Shown here in pieces: positions 44,384 through 52,530 of a DNA stretch of 64,000 nt (its first letter is position 1; the number at the start of each line of letters is the position of its first letter). Location: contig CASENC010000018.1 of the NCBI GenBank assembly GCA_949289215.1, positions 28,445 through 92,444 on the forward strand, read 5' to 3'. The DNA comes from an uncultured Bacteroidales bacterium (GTDB lineage Bacteria; Bacteroidota; Bacteroidia; Bacteroidales; Muribaculaceae). Made by a program: the position numbers and the translations under genes. Below the pieces are notes generated by a model. That model was not told the DNA's origin. It ran no database searches and worked only from the letters and a program-made list of their open reading frames with translations.

Positions 44384-44935
44384 CCGACAATCGGCCACAT
44401 ATACATTATATGCCGTGCCATAATGTGGCAGAGTGGCGATATCGTAAATTCCGGAAACGCTAATGCCGCTTTGGGATGCCGCAATGATTAATTCCTCGTG
44501 CGAGAAACCGTCGTGCGGGGAATAATCGTTTTTATGGAACGGTTTGCCCGGAACCGGTTCATATTCGCAAATAAGCAATTGCCCCGACGGGCGTAACAAT
44601 AATCGCCGTGCTGCCGACAATTCGGCCACGGTATTGGTAATATGGTGCAGTGAAAGGAAATAATAAATTACATCGAAGCTCCCCTGCACGGCAAGAATGT
44701 CGCATTGTTTTATGGCGACGTTCTTATCTCCCGGCCAACGTCCGTCTAATGTCGCGATGGCGGTTTTGTCAACATCGATAAGCGTAAGCCGTCTGGCGAG
44801 GGAACGCATATAACCGGCAGCCACACCATGTCCGCACCCCACTTCAAGCATCGCGGGCGAAGCGGCGGTAATGAGCGAGGCAGATTTTTCAGCAAATAAC
44901 CGCCCGGTTTCCAAGTCGGTAGCCGATGCAGCCAT
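44372..44935 (-). CDS. Class I SAM-dependent methyltransferase, last gene of the RiPP operon
   Basis: A 187-residue cytosolic methyltransferase: AdoMet motif I MLEVGCGHGVAAGYM (about residues 29-43), acidic motif II LTLIDVDKTAI, CDILAVQGSFDVIYYFLSLHHI (motif IV region) and a ubiE-like later part (RRLLLRPSGQLLICEYEP). The substrate cannot be read. The start codon abuts the M42 peptidase stop without a gap, so it is coexpressed and may methylate the peptide product or an intermediate; alternatively it is a passenger. Confidence 0.8.
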   Translation of the reverse strand: MAASATDLETGRLFAEKSASLITAASPAMLEVGCGHGVAAGYMRSLARRLTLIDVDKTAIATLDGRWPGDKNVAIKQCDILAVQGSFDVIYYFLSLHHITNTVAELSAARRLLLRPSGQLLICEYEPVPGKPFHKNDYSPHDGFSHEELIIAASQSGISVSGIYDIATLPHYGTAYNVYVADCRLRR

Positions 44936-45982
44936 TTACAAGGTGAATGTCGGCAATTCGTCATTGCCGTTGTCAAGTCTTTTGATGAAAGCGGCAAGCA
45001 AGCCTATGCATCCTTTTACATCGCGTAGCGAGCATTTCTCGTTATGGGTGTGCATATATTTGCATGGAATGGCAATGTCCATAACTGCAGTTTTGGGGGC
45101 AAAAAGTTGTATTCGTGAGGCATCGGTGCCGCCTGTCACGTTTCTCCCTACAGCAGTCTGTATAGGTATGCCGTTTTCCCTGCCGGTCTGTTCCACCATG
45201 CGTCGCAGAGCCGGATTACTGTCGGCATTGCGGTAAACCACGCATCCTTTGCCCACCTCGGGCAGGTCTTTCTTGTCAAGTTCTACGGCATCGGTCACAT
45301 CGATGTTTATGCATACGTCGGGTTGCACGTTTTGTGCCAGCACTGCCATTCCACGCAGGCCAATCTCTTCTTGCGTGGTTGCAGCAACCCACAAGCGCAC
45401 GTTTTTAAGTTTGCCGGCCAATTGTAAAAACACCTGCGACATGATATACACACCTATGCGGTCGTCAATCGATTTCGACGTGAGTATATCGTTAAATCCT
45501 ATATTGACATTCCTGTCGAAAGTCGCAAAGTCGCCCACGGCCACGCGCCGTGAGGCATCTTCACGACAGGTGGCGTCGATGTCGATGTAGCAGTCGCTTA
45601 TGTCGGGAATCACATTATTGTTACCCTGTTGTTTGCACACTACCACGCCGCACGTCAATGCACCCGATTCGCTGCGCAATTCCACTCTTTGACCTATGAT
45701 ATTCAACGTGTTCAGGCCGCCTATGCGGCGCACACGCAGCAGTCCGTTGTCGCAAATTGCCGTTACTTGAAGGCCTATTTCATCAATATGGGCCGAAAGC
45801 ATCACACTGTATCTTCCGGCAATATTTGTAGTCAGCAGAGAGTTGCCCATTTGGTCGGTGTGGATTTCTTCGGCCTTGTTACCCACATACTGCCTGAAGC
45901 GTTCCACCGGTTCGCGTTCGTTGCCCGAGGTGCCTCCCGCAATCAACAGCGATTGCAGGAATGTTTCATCTAATTCACTCAT
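44936..45982 (-). CDS. M42-family metallo-aminopeptidase
   Basis: A 348-residue dinuclear metallopeptidase of the M42 (PepA/glutamyl aminopeptidase/endoglucanase M) family. Metal ligands are complete: SAHIDEIG, KSIDDRIG, TTQEEIG (catalytic Glu and ligand), CINIDVTDA and YMHTHNEKC. TSGNEREPVERFRQY is the typical opening. The start at 45982 overlaps the SDR stop as ATGA; a longer frame reaches 46024. In this operon it could trim leader fragments or recycle the modified peptide, an inference from position. Confidence 0.88.
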   Translation of the reverse strand: MSELDETFLQSLLIAGGTSGNEREPVERFRQYVGNKAEEIHTDQMGNSLLTTNIAGRYSVMLSAHIDEIGLQVTAICDNGLLRVRRIGGLNTLNIIGQRVELRSESGALTCGVVVCKQQGNNNVIPDISDCYIDIDATCREDASRRVAVGDFATFDRNVNIGFNDILTSKSIDDRIGVYIMSQVFLQLAGKLKNVRLWVAATTQEEIGLRGMAVLAQNVQPDVCINIDVTDAVELDKKDLPEVGKGCVVYRNADSNPALRRMVEQTGRENGIPIQTAVGRNVTGGTDASRIQLFAPKTAVMDIAIPCKYMHTHNEKCSLRDVKGCIGLLAAFIKRLDNGNDELPTFTL

Positions 45983-46704
45983 AATATCCCGGCATTTATG
46001 TGAATATTTTCTCCCGTTATGCAATGGCTTTTGTCGCTTGTGAGGTAATCGATGGTGTTGACTACCGAATCGGCATCGATGAGACGGCGCAATGCCGAAA
46101 TCGATTTCAGTTGCTCGGTAAGTCGCTCGTTGACGGTTTCTTTCATGCCTATTTCCATAAGGCCTATGACGACAGTGTTGGAACGTATCCCGAAGCGTCC
46201 GTATTCATATGCCGTGTCTTGCGAGAATGTCTCGATGGCAGCTTTTGTTGCCCCTATCATCGACAACCCGTAAAACGAGCGGTGTGCGCAAATCGACGAG
46301 ATGTGCACGATTATGCCCTTGGTTTTGTTACGCATGAAATTATTCAGCACCATTTTAGTCACAATCATGGGCGATGTCACGTTGATGGCCACCATCTTGG
46401 CAAGTTCTTCGCCCTTGATGCGGTGTATCAGGTCTTTATATAGAATGGCGGCATTGTCGATGAATATGTCTATCTTTTCCGATGCAAGCGACAATGTTTC
46501 TTCGAGCCTGGTGTCGAGGTCGTCGATATTGCCAAGGTCGAATTGCTTCCACACCAGTCTTTCGGGGTATTGCTCTATCAAATCGGCAAGTTGCCGGCTG
46601 CACGTGCGACTTACGCCTATCACCCGGTAGCCCATACGCAGATAATGTTCGGTAAGTTTCAACCCGAGTCCGCGTGAAATTCCGGTTATAAATACGGTTT
46701 TCAT
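45979..46704 (-). CDS. Short-chain dehydrogenase/reductase
   Basis: A 241-residue SDR. The cofactor motif VFITGISRGLGLKL (TGxxxGxG), DNAAILYKD (NNAG-like), catalytic Ser in VHISSICAHRSFYGLSMIGATKAAIETF with the YxxxK region changed: here Tyr (FYGLSMIGATK) is followed five residues later by other residues, with Lys in ATKAA, so the Tyr-Lys spacing should be checked. It lies 18 bases after a radical SAM gene and overlaps the peptidase gene by ATGA, so it probably acts in the same pathway. Confidence 0.8.
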   Translation of the reverse strand: MKTVFITGISRGLGLKLTEHYLRMGYRVIGVSRTCSRQLADLIEQYPERLVWKQFDLGNIDDLDTRLEETLSLASEKIDIFIDNAAILYKDLIHRIKGEELAKMVAINVTSPMIVTKMVLNNFMRNKTKGIIVHISSICAHRSFYGLSMIGATKAAIETFSQDTAYEYGRFGIRSNTVVIGLMEIGMKETVNERLTEQLKSISALRRLIDADSVVNTIDYLTSDKSHCITGENIHINAGIL

Positions 46705-46722
46705 AGCTATGGTTTTTTTCGT

Positions 46723-48042
46723 TTAAATAAGTTTCTCAATGTATTCTTGCAGGTTGCTCCCCGATTCGTCCAGGCAACGTTCATTCAGGCGTTCGAGCAA
46801 CGTCTGCTTCACCATTTCGCATGTGAAACGGCACACTTCGTCGAGGTGCTTGTCGTCATATAAATCATTGGGACACATACAACCGCCTCCGCAATGCCAC
46901 TTGGCATAGCAGTGTGTGCATTTCTCGAATGAATACACATTTATGCCATGTATCATATTGAACTTGTCATCGTCGATATGCACACCGGCAGTATCAATGT
47001 GGCCGTAGGTGCGTGCGGCATATTGCTTTTCGCGTGGCGACGATGTGCAATAGCAAATGGAAATGTCGCCCTGCGGAGTGAGCGTGAATTTGCTCGGGCA
47101 GCCGCGTTCAAGCAGCGAATCGATATTCTTGTAGATGCGGCAGGTGACTGTTTTCCCCTTTTGGGCAGCATGGCGGCGCACACGCATGAAACCATCGAGG
47201 TATGCAGCATAAAAATCACGCAAATCTCGCGGGGTGGGAAATATGGCGTCAGACACTACCGGTTCAAACACCATGTTAACAATCCTCGGGAAACGGGTGT
47301 CCATGAAATCGAGCATTTCGTCCATGCGGTTTGCCGTGTCGGGAGTGATGGTGGCATTGACCGATGGTACCAAGCCAGCATCGCAAAGCATATCGAGCGT
47401 GCGGCACACTGCATCAAAGTGGCGGCGGTTTTTGTTTTGAGCATCTTCAAGTATGTCAAACGATACATCGGGCAGCACTTCGTATTGCTTCAGGCAACCT
47501 ATGATTTCATCATTCATTATCGACCCATTGGTGATGAGCGTCATGAGCAGGTTGAAGCCATGCCTGTGAGCCAGTTCCGATGCATATTCAATGCCATAGC
47601 GCACCAAATCCCACGACAATAACGGTTCACCACCGCCTATGAATGAAATGCTTATGTTGCGCTCCCGCAAGCGGCCTGGATTGATGAAATATTCAAGCCC
47701 TGTGCGCAATTTGTCTTTTTCAAGCACTGTGTTGCTGCGTCCGCGGGCCGAGTAGCAATATGAGCAGCTGAAGTTGCACGTGTGGTTGGGAAGTATCGAC
47801 ATTTTCTGCAAGTCGGCGGCACACCCGACTTTGCTGAAAAATCGTTTCGGGTCGCCTGAAACCGTCAATTCATCGACAACAGCATCCAACTGCCTGGATA
47901 TGCCTTCCTCGTCGGCAACAAGCATTTTGCCCGCAAGTGGTGCATACACTATGTAAAACTCTTTGCCGGCCGCCGGATTGCCAAGGCAGTCGCTGACAGG
48001 TATAAGGAAAATATTTTTCTCGTTGAGTGCTATTTCGTCCAT
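46723..48042 (-). CDS. Radical SAM/SPASM peptide maturase (E)
   Basis: A 439-residue enzyme. The N-terminal 85 residues hold an IVYAPLAGKMLVADEEG block shared with the other four; then the radical SAM core with C89xxxC93xxC96 (PNHTCNFSCSYCYSARGR), FIGGGEPLLSW (GGE motif), and a C-terminal SPASM domain (CYCTSSPREK, KCTHCYAKWHCGGGCMCPNDLYDD) for two further Fe-S clusters. Radical SAM/SPASM enzymes modify ribosomal peptides, commonly by thioether or C-C bond formation at Cys. Start at 48042 (MDEIALNEK) lies one base after the stop of the unknown 181-residue gene. Fifth and last maturase of the operon. Confidence 0.9.
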   Translation of the reverse strand: MDEIALNEKNIFLIPVSDCLGNPAAGKEFYIVYAPLAGKMLVADEEGISRQLDAVVDELTVSGDPKRFFSKVGCAADLQKMSILPNHTCNFSCSYCYSARGRSNTVLEKDKLRTGLEYFINPGRLRERNISISFIGGGEPLLSWDLVRYGIEYASELAHRHGFNLLMTLITNGSIMNDEIIGCLKQYEVLPDVSFDILEDAQNKNRRHFDAVCRTLDMLCDAGLVPSVNATITPDTANRMDEMLDFMDTRFPRIVNMVFEPVVSDAIFPTPRDLRDFYAAYLDGFMRVRRHAAQKGKTVTCRIYKNIDSLLERGCPSKFTLTPQGDISICYCTSSPREKQYAARTYGHIDTAGVHIDDDKFNMIHGINVYSFEKCTHCYAKWHCGGGCMCPNDLYDDKHLDEVCRFTCEMVKQTLLERLNERCLDESGSNLQEYIEKLI

Positions 48043-48043
48043 A

Positions 48044-48583
48044 TCAATTGTTCCGTTTTTGTACCGACTTAAATTCCATATATTTTTGCCTGATTTCATC
48101 GTCGGAAAGGCTGTTCCCCTTGCTTACAAGAATAAAAGCATTGGCATCGAGCATGTCAACCGACCGCAAATCCAGTTCATCAAGTAAAGGCATGAAAAAA
48201 TACCGGTAAAGTTTTAATTTCCTCGACATTCCTTCGGCCGGTTCACCGGGGGCATAGCTGCCGCTTATCACCATTGCGCTGTCGGGGTCTTGTGCAATGA
48301 AGTGGTTGACAAATATCACCACACATGTCACCGAGAGCCGTCGCATATTCACTGCCAGCCCTTCGTGGCTGGTAAATCGCTTGAAGCAATTGTTGTCGTT
48401 TTCATACATTTGTGGGAAGATGTCGGTCACATACAGCCAACTTCCATACCTGTAGGAGCGGAAAATGTAATCAAGCATCACATCGCGTCCTGTGCAGGGC
48501 ACTTTAAGCCCATAATCGATGACGGCATCAAATGGTGCACGGTCGGTGGCAGTCTTGATATATTTGTAGTCATATATCTGCAT
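48044..48583 (-). CDS. Unknown protein embedded between radical SAM genes
   Basis: A roughly 180-residue soluble protein (start MQIYDYKYIK at 48583; MPM two codons earlier is possible). No cysteine motif for Fe-S clusters and no signal peptide. Recognisable stretches: DYGLKVPCTGRDVMLDYIFRSYRYGSWLYVTDIFPQMYEND and GMSRKLKLYRYFFMPLLDELDLRSVDMLDANAFILVSKGNSLSDDEIRQKYMEF. It overlaps the upstream radical SAM stop by a few bases and lies one base before the next radical SAM start. Not a familiar RRE; it may be a peptide-binding chaperone or another enzyme. Function unknown. Confidence 0.75.
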   Translation of the reverse strand: MQIYDYKYIKTATDRAPFDAVIDYGLKVPCTGRDVMLDYIFRSYRYGSWLYVTDIFPQMYENDNNCFKRFTSHEGLAVNMRRLSVTCVVIFVNHFIAQDPDSAMVISGSYAPGEPAEGMSRKLKLYRYFFMPLLDELDLRSVDMLDANAFILVSKGNSLSDDEIRQKYMEFKSVQKRNN

Positions 48584-49874
48584 CGGCATTCTCTTTAAAG
48601 CGTTTAAGCAATATTCGGCGCGTGAAATCGCGTGTCCAGTGGCAAATCACATTTATGTGTGCAGGGCTATATATCTCTGATTGGGCAAGGCAGCCGCCAC
48701 CGCAGTGCCACTTGGCAAAGCAGTTGCGACATTCGGCACGTGAATTTATGTCATGGGATATGAGTGCTTGGAACTTGGGTATATCGACGGTAACTTTGCC
48801 TGTATCATCGATTGAGCCGTAAACAAAGTGTTCATATCCCTCTTCGAGTGGCGACGACTTGCGGTGGCAAATGGTAATAGTGCCTTCAGGGTTGAGGCAC
48901 ATTTCGCCGCCGCAGTAATGCTCGATGAGCATATCCACATATTTTGAAGCAAGCACATATACATCAATGCCAAGGTCGCGTCCAAGTTGCTCGGCATCGA
49001 AAAAATGCGCCGTGAAATCACGGTAAAATTGTTCCATGACTGCCGTATCGGCAAGCATCACCGGGTCTTCCACTATTTGCAACTTGTATTTTTTCACAGC
49101 CGGGAACAGGCGGTGCAATTCTTCCACCATTTCGCCGAGGCGGTTGACGTTGGCCGGGGTTATGATTGACTTGACGGTTATGTCCACGCCATCGTCCATA
49201 TATTGTGTCACCACCGGCACTACACGCTCGTAATGCCCGCGTTGGCTGTTTTGTATATCTTCGAGTACTTCAAACGATACTCCGAGCGATACCTTGTTGC
49301 GTATCATTATGCCCGACAGGGTACGGCTGTAAACCGACCCGTTGGTAGTAAGGCCTATTCCAAGGTTGAACCCCTGTTCCGCGGCTCGCTTTTGTGCGTG
49401 GGTGATTATTTCTCCGGTAAATTCGGGCGAAAGGAACGGTTCGCCGCCTCCAAGTATGGCAAGCCATAGGTCATGCAGAGTGGTTCGGCGACGGTCGATG
49501 AAATAATCTATCATGCCGATAGCCTTTTCCCGTGACATGATTTTACTTTGTCGTCCCTCGGCCGAATAGCAATAACTGCACTTGAAATTGCAACGGTAAG
49601 TGGGCAATATGCTCAATTTGTGTATTTGCGAAGGGTCGTTTTTTGATGGTATGGTTCGGTGACTTTTACGCTCCGAGTTCACATAATCAAGCAATTCCTT
49701 TATCTCCTTATCAATCTCGCCTGTGGCGATGCAATTATCCACCTTTGCCGTGTCGGCAGCAGGCATGGGAAACATAAGCCCTGATAACGGTGCATATATC
49801 AGATAGTTGCCATCGTCTATCGGCAAGGGGTATAATTCTTTCTCCTTCAAGTGGGAAAATTGCTGTTCATTCAT
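48570..49874 (-). CDS. Radical SAM/SPASM peptide maturase (D)
   Basis: A 434-residue paralogue. N-terminal part with YLIYAPLSGLMFPMPAADTAK; radical SAM cysteines C95, C99, C102 (PTYRCNFKCSYCYSAEGR); AILGGGEPFLSPEF; SPASM end ECRNCFAKWHCGGGCLAQSEIYSP...VICHW. The start codon overlaps the previous maturase stop (ATGA), and its stop overlaps the following unknown gene, so expression is coupled. Diverged enough from its neighbours that separate substrates or positions on one peptide are plausible. Confidence 0.9.
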   Translation of the reverse strand: MNEQQFSHLKEKELYPLPIDDGNYLIYAPLSGLMFPMPAADTAKVDNCIATGEIDKEIKELLDYVNSERKSHRTIPSKNDPSQIHKLSILPTYRCNFKCSYCYSAEGRQSKIMSREKAIGMIDYFIDRRRTTLHDLWLAILGGGEPFLSPEFTGEIITHAQKRAAEQGFNLGIGLTTNGSVYSRTLSGIMIRNKVSLGVSFEVLEDIQNSQRGHYERVVPVVTQYMDDGVDITVKSIITPANVNRLGEMVEELHRLFPAVKKYKLQIVEDPVMLADTAVMEQFYRDFTAHFFDAEQLGRDLGIDVYVLASKYVDMLIEHYCGGEMCLNPEGTITICHRKSSPLEEGYEHFVYGSIDDTGKVTVDIPKFQALISHDINSRAECRNCFAKWHCGGGCLAQSEIYSPAHINVICHWTRDFTRRILLKRFKENADADI

Positions 49875-51220
49875 GGCTGCATCATATTTTCGATTATTGT
49901 TTCTATGCCGTTTCCTTCTTCCGACGCAAGCGATGCATCAAGGCGGCGCAACATTATGCCGCCAATCATAAGTCGCATGAAACGGCACCACTCGTCAAAT
50001 TCGGTCGGAGTGTAGTTCATGTTATACATCATGCAACCGCCTGCACAGTGCCACCGGGCTATACATGAGCGGCATCCGTCGTGTACATATGATGTGGTAT
50101 CGACAAGCCTGTTAAAGTGCTCGGTGTCAAATTTCACACAGCCGTTTTCCACGCACCCGTATATTGCCGTGTCGTATCCTCGGTCATGGGGCGACGATAT
50201 GCTGTGGCACATCGATATTTTCCCTTCAGCCGTGAGGCATAATTTCCCTTGGCAATAGCGCGGGAACAGTTTTTCGGCTCGGCGCACGGCATTGCAGTCG
50301 AGTGTGAGGCCGTGCAAACGGGCATAATCCTTGGCTTTGAAGAAGTTGCCGGCAAAATCGTTGTAAAATTGCCTCATCTTGCATGTGTCGCCAAATGACT
50401 TCATTGCCGGGTCGAAATTCAAGTGCCTTATCCCCGGGAAACCTTGCACCACGGCATCGACCATATCTTGCATACGCCCCACATTAAGCTCGGTAATGAC
50501 TGAACTTAAGGTTGGTACAAGTGCGCAGTCGAGCATCAGCCGCAGGTTGCTTGCCACACGGTCGTAATGTCCGCGTTGGCTGTTTTGTACCTCGGGCAAT
50601 ATTTCAAACGACACGCCCACCTGCACGCGTTGCCGTTTAAGCGTGTCGATGATTTCACGGGAAATGAGAGTGCCGTTGGTCATCAAGTAAATGTCGAGGT
50701 TAAATCCCTGTTCCGAGGCCCGGCATCGGCTGTATTCTACTATGAATTTTACTTTTGCCCACGAAACGGTAGGTTCGCCGCCGCCCGATATGAATATGGA
50801 AATATCATTGTCGTTGTTGATGCGCCGGTTATCGATGAAATAATCGAGCATCGTGTGCATGGCCTCTATTGATACTTCGGTCTTTGACCTGCCACGGGCC
50901 GAGTAACAATAACTGCATGACAAGTTGCACATCAGGTTGGGCAAGATGCTCAGTTTTGTGTATTGCGACGGGTGTGATATTATGCGTTTCGAGAAATCGC
51001 CTTCCGACTTGTCTTTTAACTGTGCGGCAAGTGTGGCAAGTTCCTCATCATCGGCATTGCCGGCCATTGCACGGTCAAGCCGTTCTGCCTCGTCGGCATC
51101 GGCAAGGAAATATATTCCGGCAAGTGGTGCATAAACAAGGAACACCTTACCTTGCGGAATATCATAATAGTGGCACAAGTCGGCCAACTGAACGTCGTTA
51201 TTATTCAGGTTTCGGTGCAT
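49871..51220 (-). CDS. Radical SAM/SPASM peptide maturase (C)
   Basis: A 449-residue paralogue (start MHRNLNNND at 51220; the open frame extends to 51292 but would overlap the upstream gene heavily). N-terminal FLVYAPLAGIYFLADADEAER; cluster C98, C102, C105 (PNLMCNLSCSYCYSARGR); FISGGGEPTVSW; SPASM DGCRSCIARWHCAGGCMMYNMNYTP. It overlaps maturase B by 16 bases and maturase D by ATGA. Confidence 0.9.
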   Translation of the reverse strand: MHRNLNNNDVQLADLCHYYDIPQGKVFLVYAPLAGIYFLADADEAERLDRAMAGNADDEELATLAAQLKDKSEGDFSKRIISHPSQYTKLSILPNLMCNLSCSYCYSARGRSKTEVSIEAMHTMLDYFIDNRRINNDNDISIFISGGGEPTVSWAKVKFIVEYSRCRASEQGFNLDIYLMTNGTLISREIIDTLKRQRVQVGVSFEILPEVQNSQRGHYDRVASNLRLMLDCALVPTLSSVITELNVGRMQDMVDAVVQGFPGIRHLNFDPAMKSFGDTCKMRQFYNDFAGNFFKAKDYARLHGLTLDCNAVRRAEKLFPRYCQGKLCLTAEGKISMCHSISSPHDRGYDTAIYGCVENGCVKFDTEHFNRLVDTTSYVHDGCRSCIARWHCAGGCMMYNMNYTPTEFDEWCRFMRLMIGGIMLRRLDASLASEEGNGIETIIENMMQP

Positions 51221-52530
51221 CTGGCTTGTCGGTCTAAATATTCTGCCTTGTTGAGCAATGCAATGAGCGAGAATTTGCGCTGGAAGTTGCACATCACATC
51301 AAGCATCTCGGGCGTATATGATTTCATGTGATAAAGACATCCGCCACCGCAATGCCACCTTATGAAACAATGGCGGCACTCGTCGCGGCGGTTTTCACTC
51401 GCTTCGACAAGGTCGCGGAATTTCTCGCGGTCGAATTCGAGCCGGCCATCGCCGTTCACTTTCCCGTAAATAAAATCGTCATATAGCAGTTCTTGTGGCG
51501 ATGAGACAAAAAAGCACATACTGAACCGACCCTGTGGAGTGAGGTCGAAACCACCGGCGCAGGCTCGCGTCTTTATTTGTTCAAGGTTATGGTATTTGAT
51601 GCTGCTCACCGATATGCCGTATTGCATTCCAAGTTTTTGTGCTTGGAAAAAATTGTCGATGTAAGTGTCGTAGAACTTTTTCAATTCCTCGACAGCCTCA
51701 AATAAATTGCCATCTACCACATAATCGAAACTCAAGCGGCGCAATCCGGGAAACCTGTCATGCACGCGTTCAACCATTTCGCATTGCCTTACCACATTGA
51801 GCGGTGTGATTACCGAATTGATAGTGGGTGTGATGTCATGCGCAAGCAGTGTGTCGAGTGTATGGCACACCCGCTCGTAGTTGCGCCGTTGCGCGTTTTG
51901 CACATCTTCAAGAATGTCAAATGATATGTTTGTCTTTATATTGTACCGGTGAATGGCATTGATGATTTCATCGCTCATGATCGACCCGTTTGAGGCAAAC
52001 GAGTATCGTATCGTGAACCCGTGCTTCAGTGCAAGGGCGTCGCTGTATTCGAGTGCGAGCTTCATCTTTGGCCACGACAGCAACGGTTCGCCACCGCCGC
52101 CAAATGAGATGTACAAGTCGCGCCGTGACAACCGTTCAGGGTCGATGAAATAATCAAGTACGGCCCGAATGGTGCCGTCGCTCAATTCATCATGCCCATG
52201 CCCGCGTGCCGCGTAACAGTAGCTGCACGAGAAGTTGCAAATGTTATTGGGCAATATTGTCAGTGCAAACACATCGTGAGGGTCGGTGACAAAATTCGGG
52301 CGCGGCGGGTTGTAATGTAGCATAGCCTGTTCCTCGCCGTAAATCACGCCATGTTCCCCAAGTTCGCGGTTCATGCGGTCAACGTCACTGCCGTCAGCCA
52401 CAGCCATCACCCCGGCCAGCGGTGAATACAGCAGGTAACGGTCGTTGCAATATCCGCGAAGATAGTCGGATATATGCACCGGATATATGTTATGGCTGTA
52501 TAATGCTTCGTACCTGTCCATGATTGTCAT
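51205..52530 (-). CDS. Radical SAM/SPASM peptide maturase (B)
   Basis: A 441-residue paralogue, starting MTIMDRYEA at 52530 so that it overlaps the maturase A stop as ATGA. N-terminal YLLYSPLAGVMAVADGSDV; C98, C102, C105 (PNNICNFSCSYCYAARGH); YISFGGGGEPLLSW; SPASM ECRHCFIRWHCGGGCLYHMKSYTPEMLDVMCNF. Shares its plan with the other four enzymes but is not a recent duplicate. Confidence 0.9.
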   Translation of the reverse strand: MTIMDRYEALYSHNIYPVHISDYLRGYCNDRYLLYSPLAGVMAVADGSDVDRMNRELGEHGVIYGEEQAMLHYNPPRPNFVTDPHDVFALTILPNNICNFSCSYCYAARGHGHDELSDGTIRAVLDYFIDPERLSRRDLYISFGGGGEPLLSWPKMKLALEYSDALALKHGFTIRYSFASNGSIMSDEIINAIHRYNIKTNISFDILEDVQNAQRRNYERVCHTLDTLLAHDITPTINSVITPLNVVRQCEMVERVHDRFPGLRRLSFDYVVDGNLFEAVEELKKFYDTYIDNFFQAQKLGMQYGISVSSIKYHNLEQIKTRACAGGFDLTPQGRFSMCFFVSSPQELLYDDFIYGKVNGDGRLEFDREKFRDLVEASENRRDECRHCFIRWHCGGGCLYHMKSYTPEMLDVMCNFQRKFSLIALLNKAEYLDRQARCTET

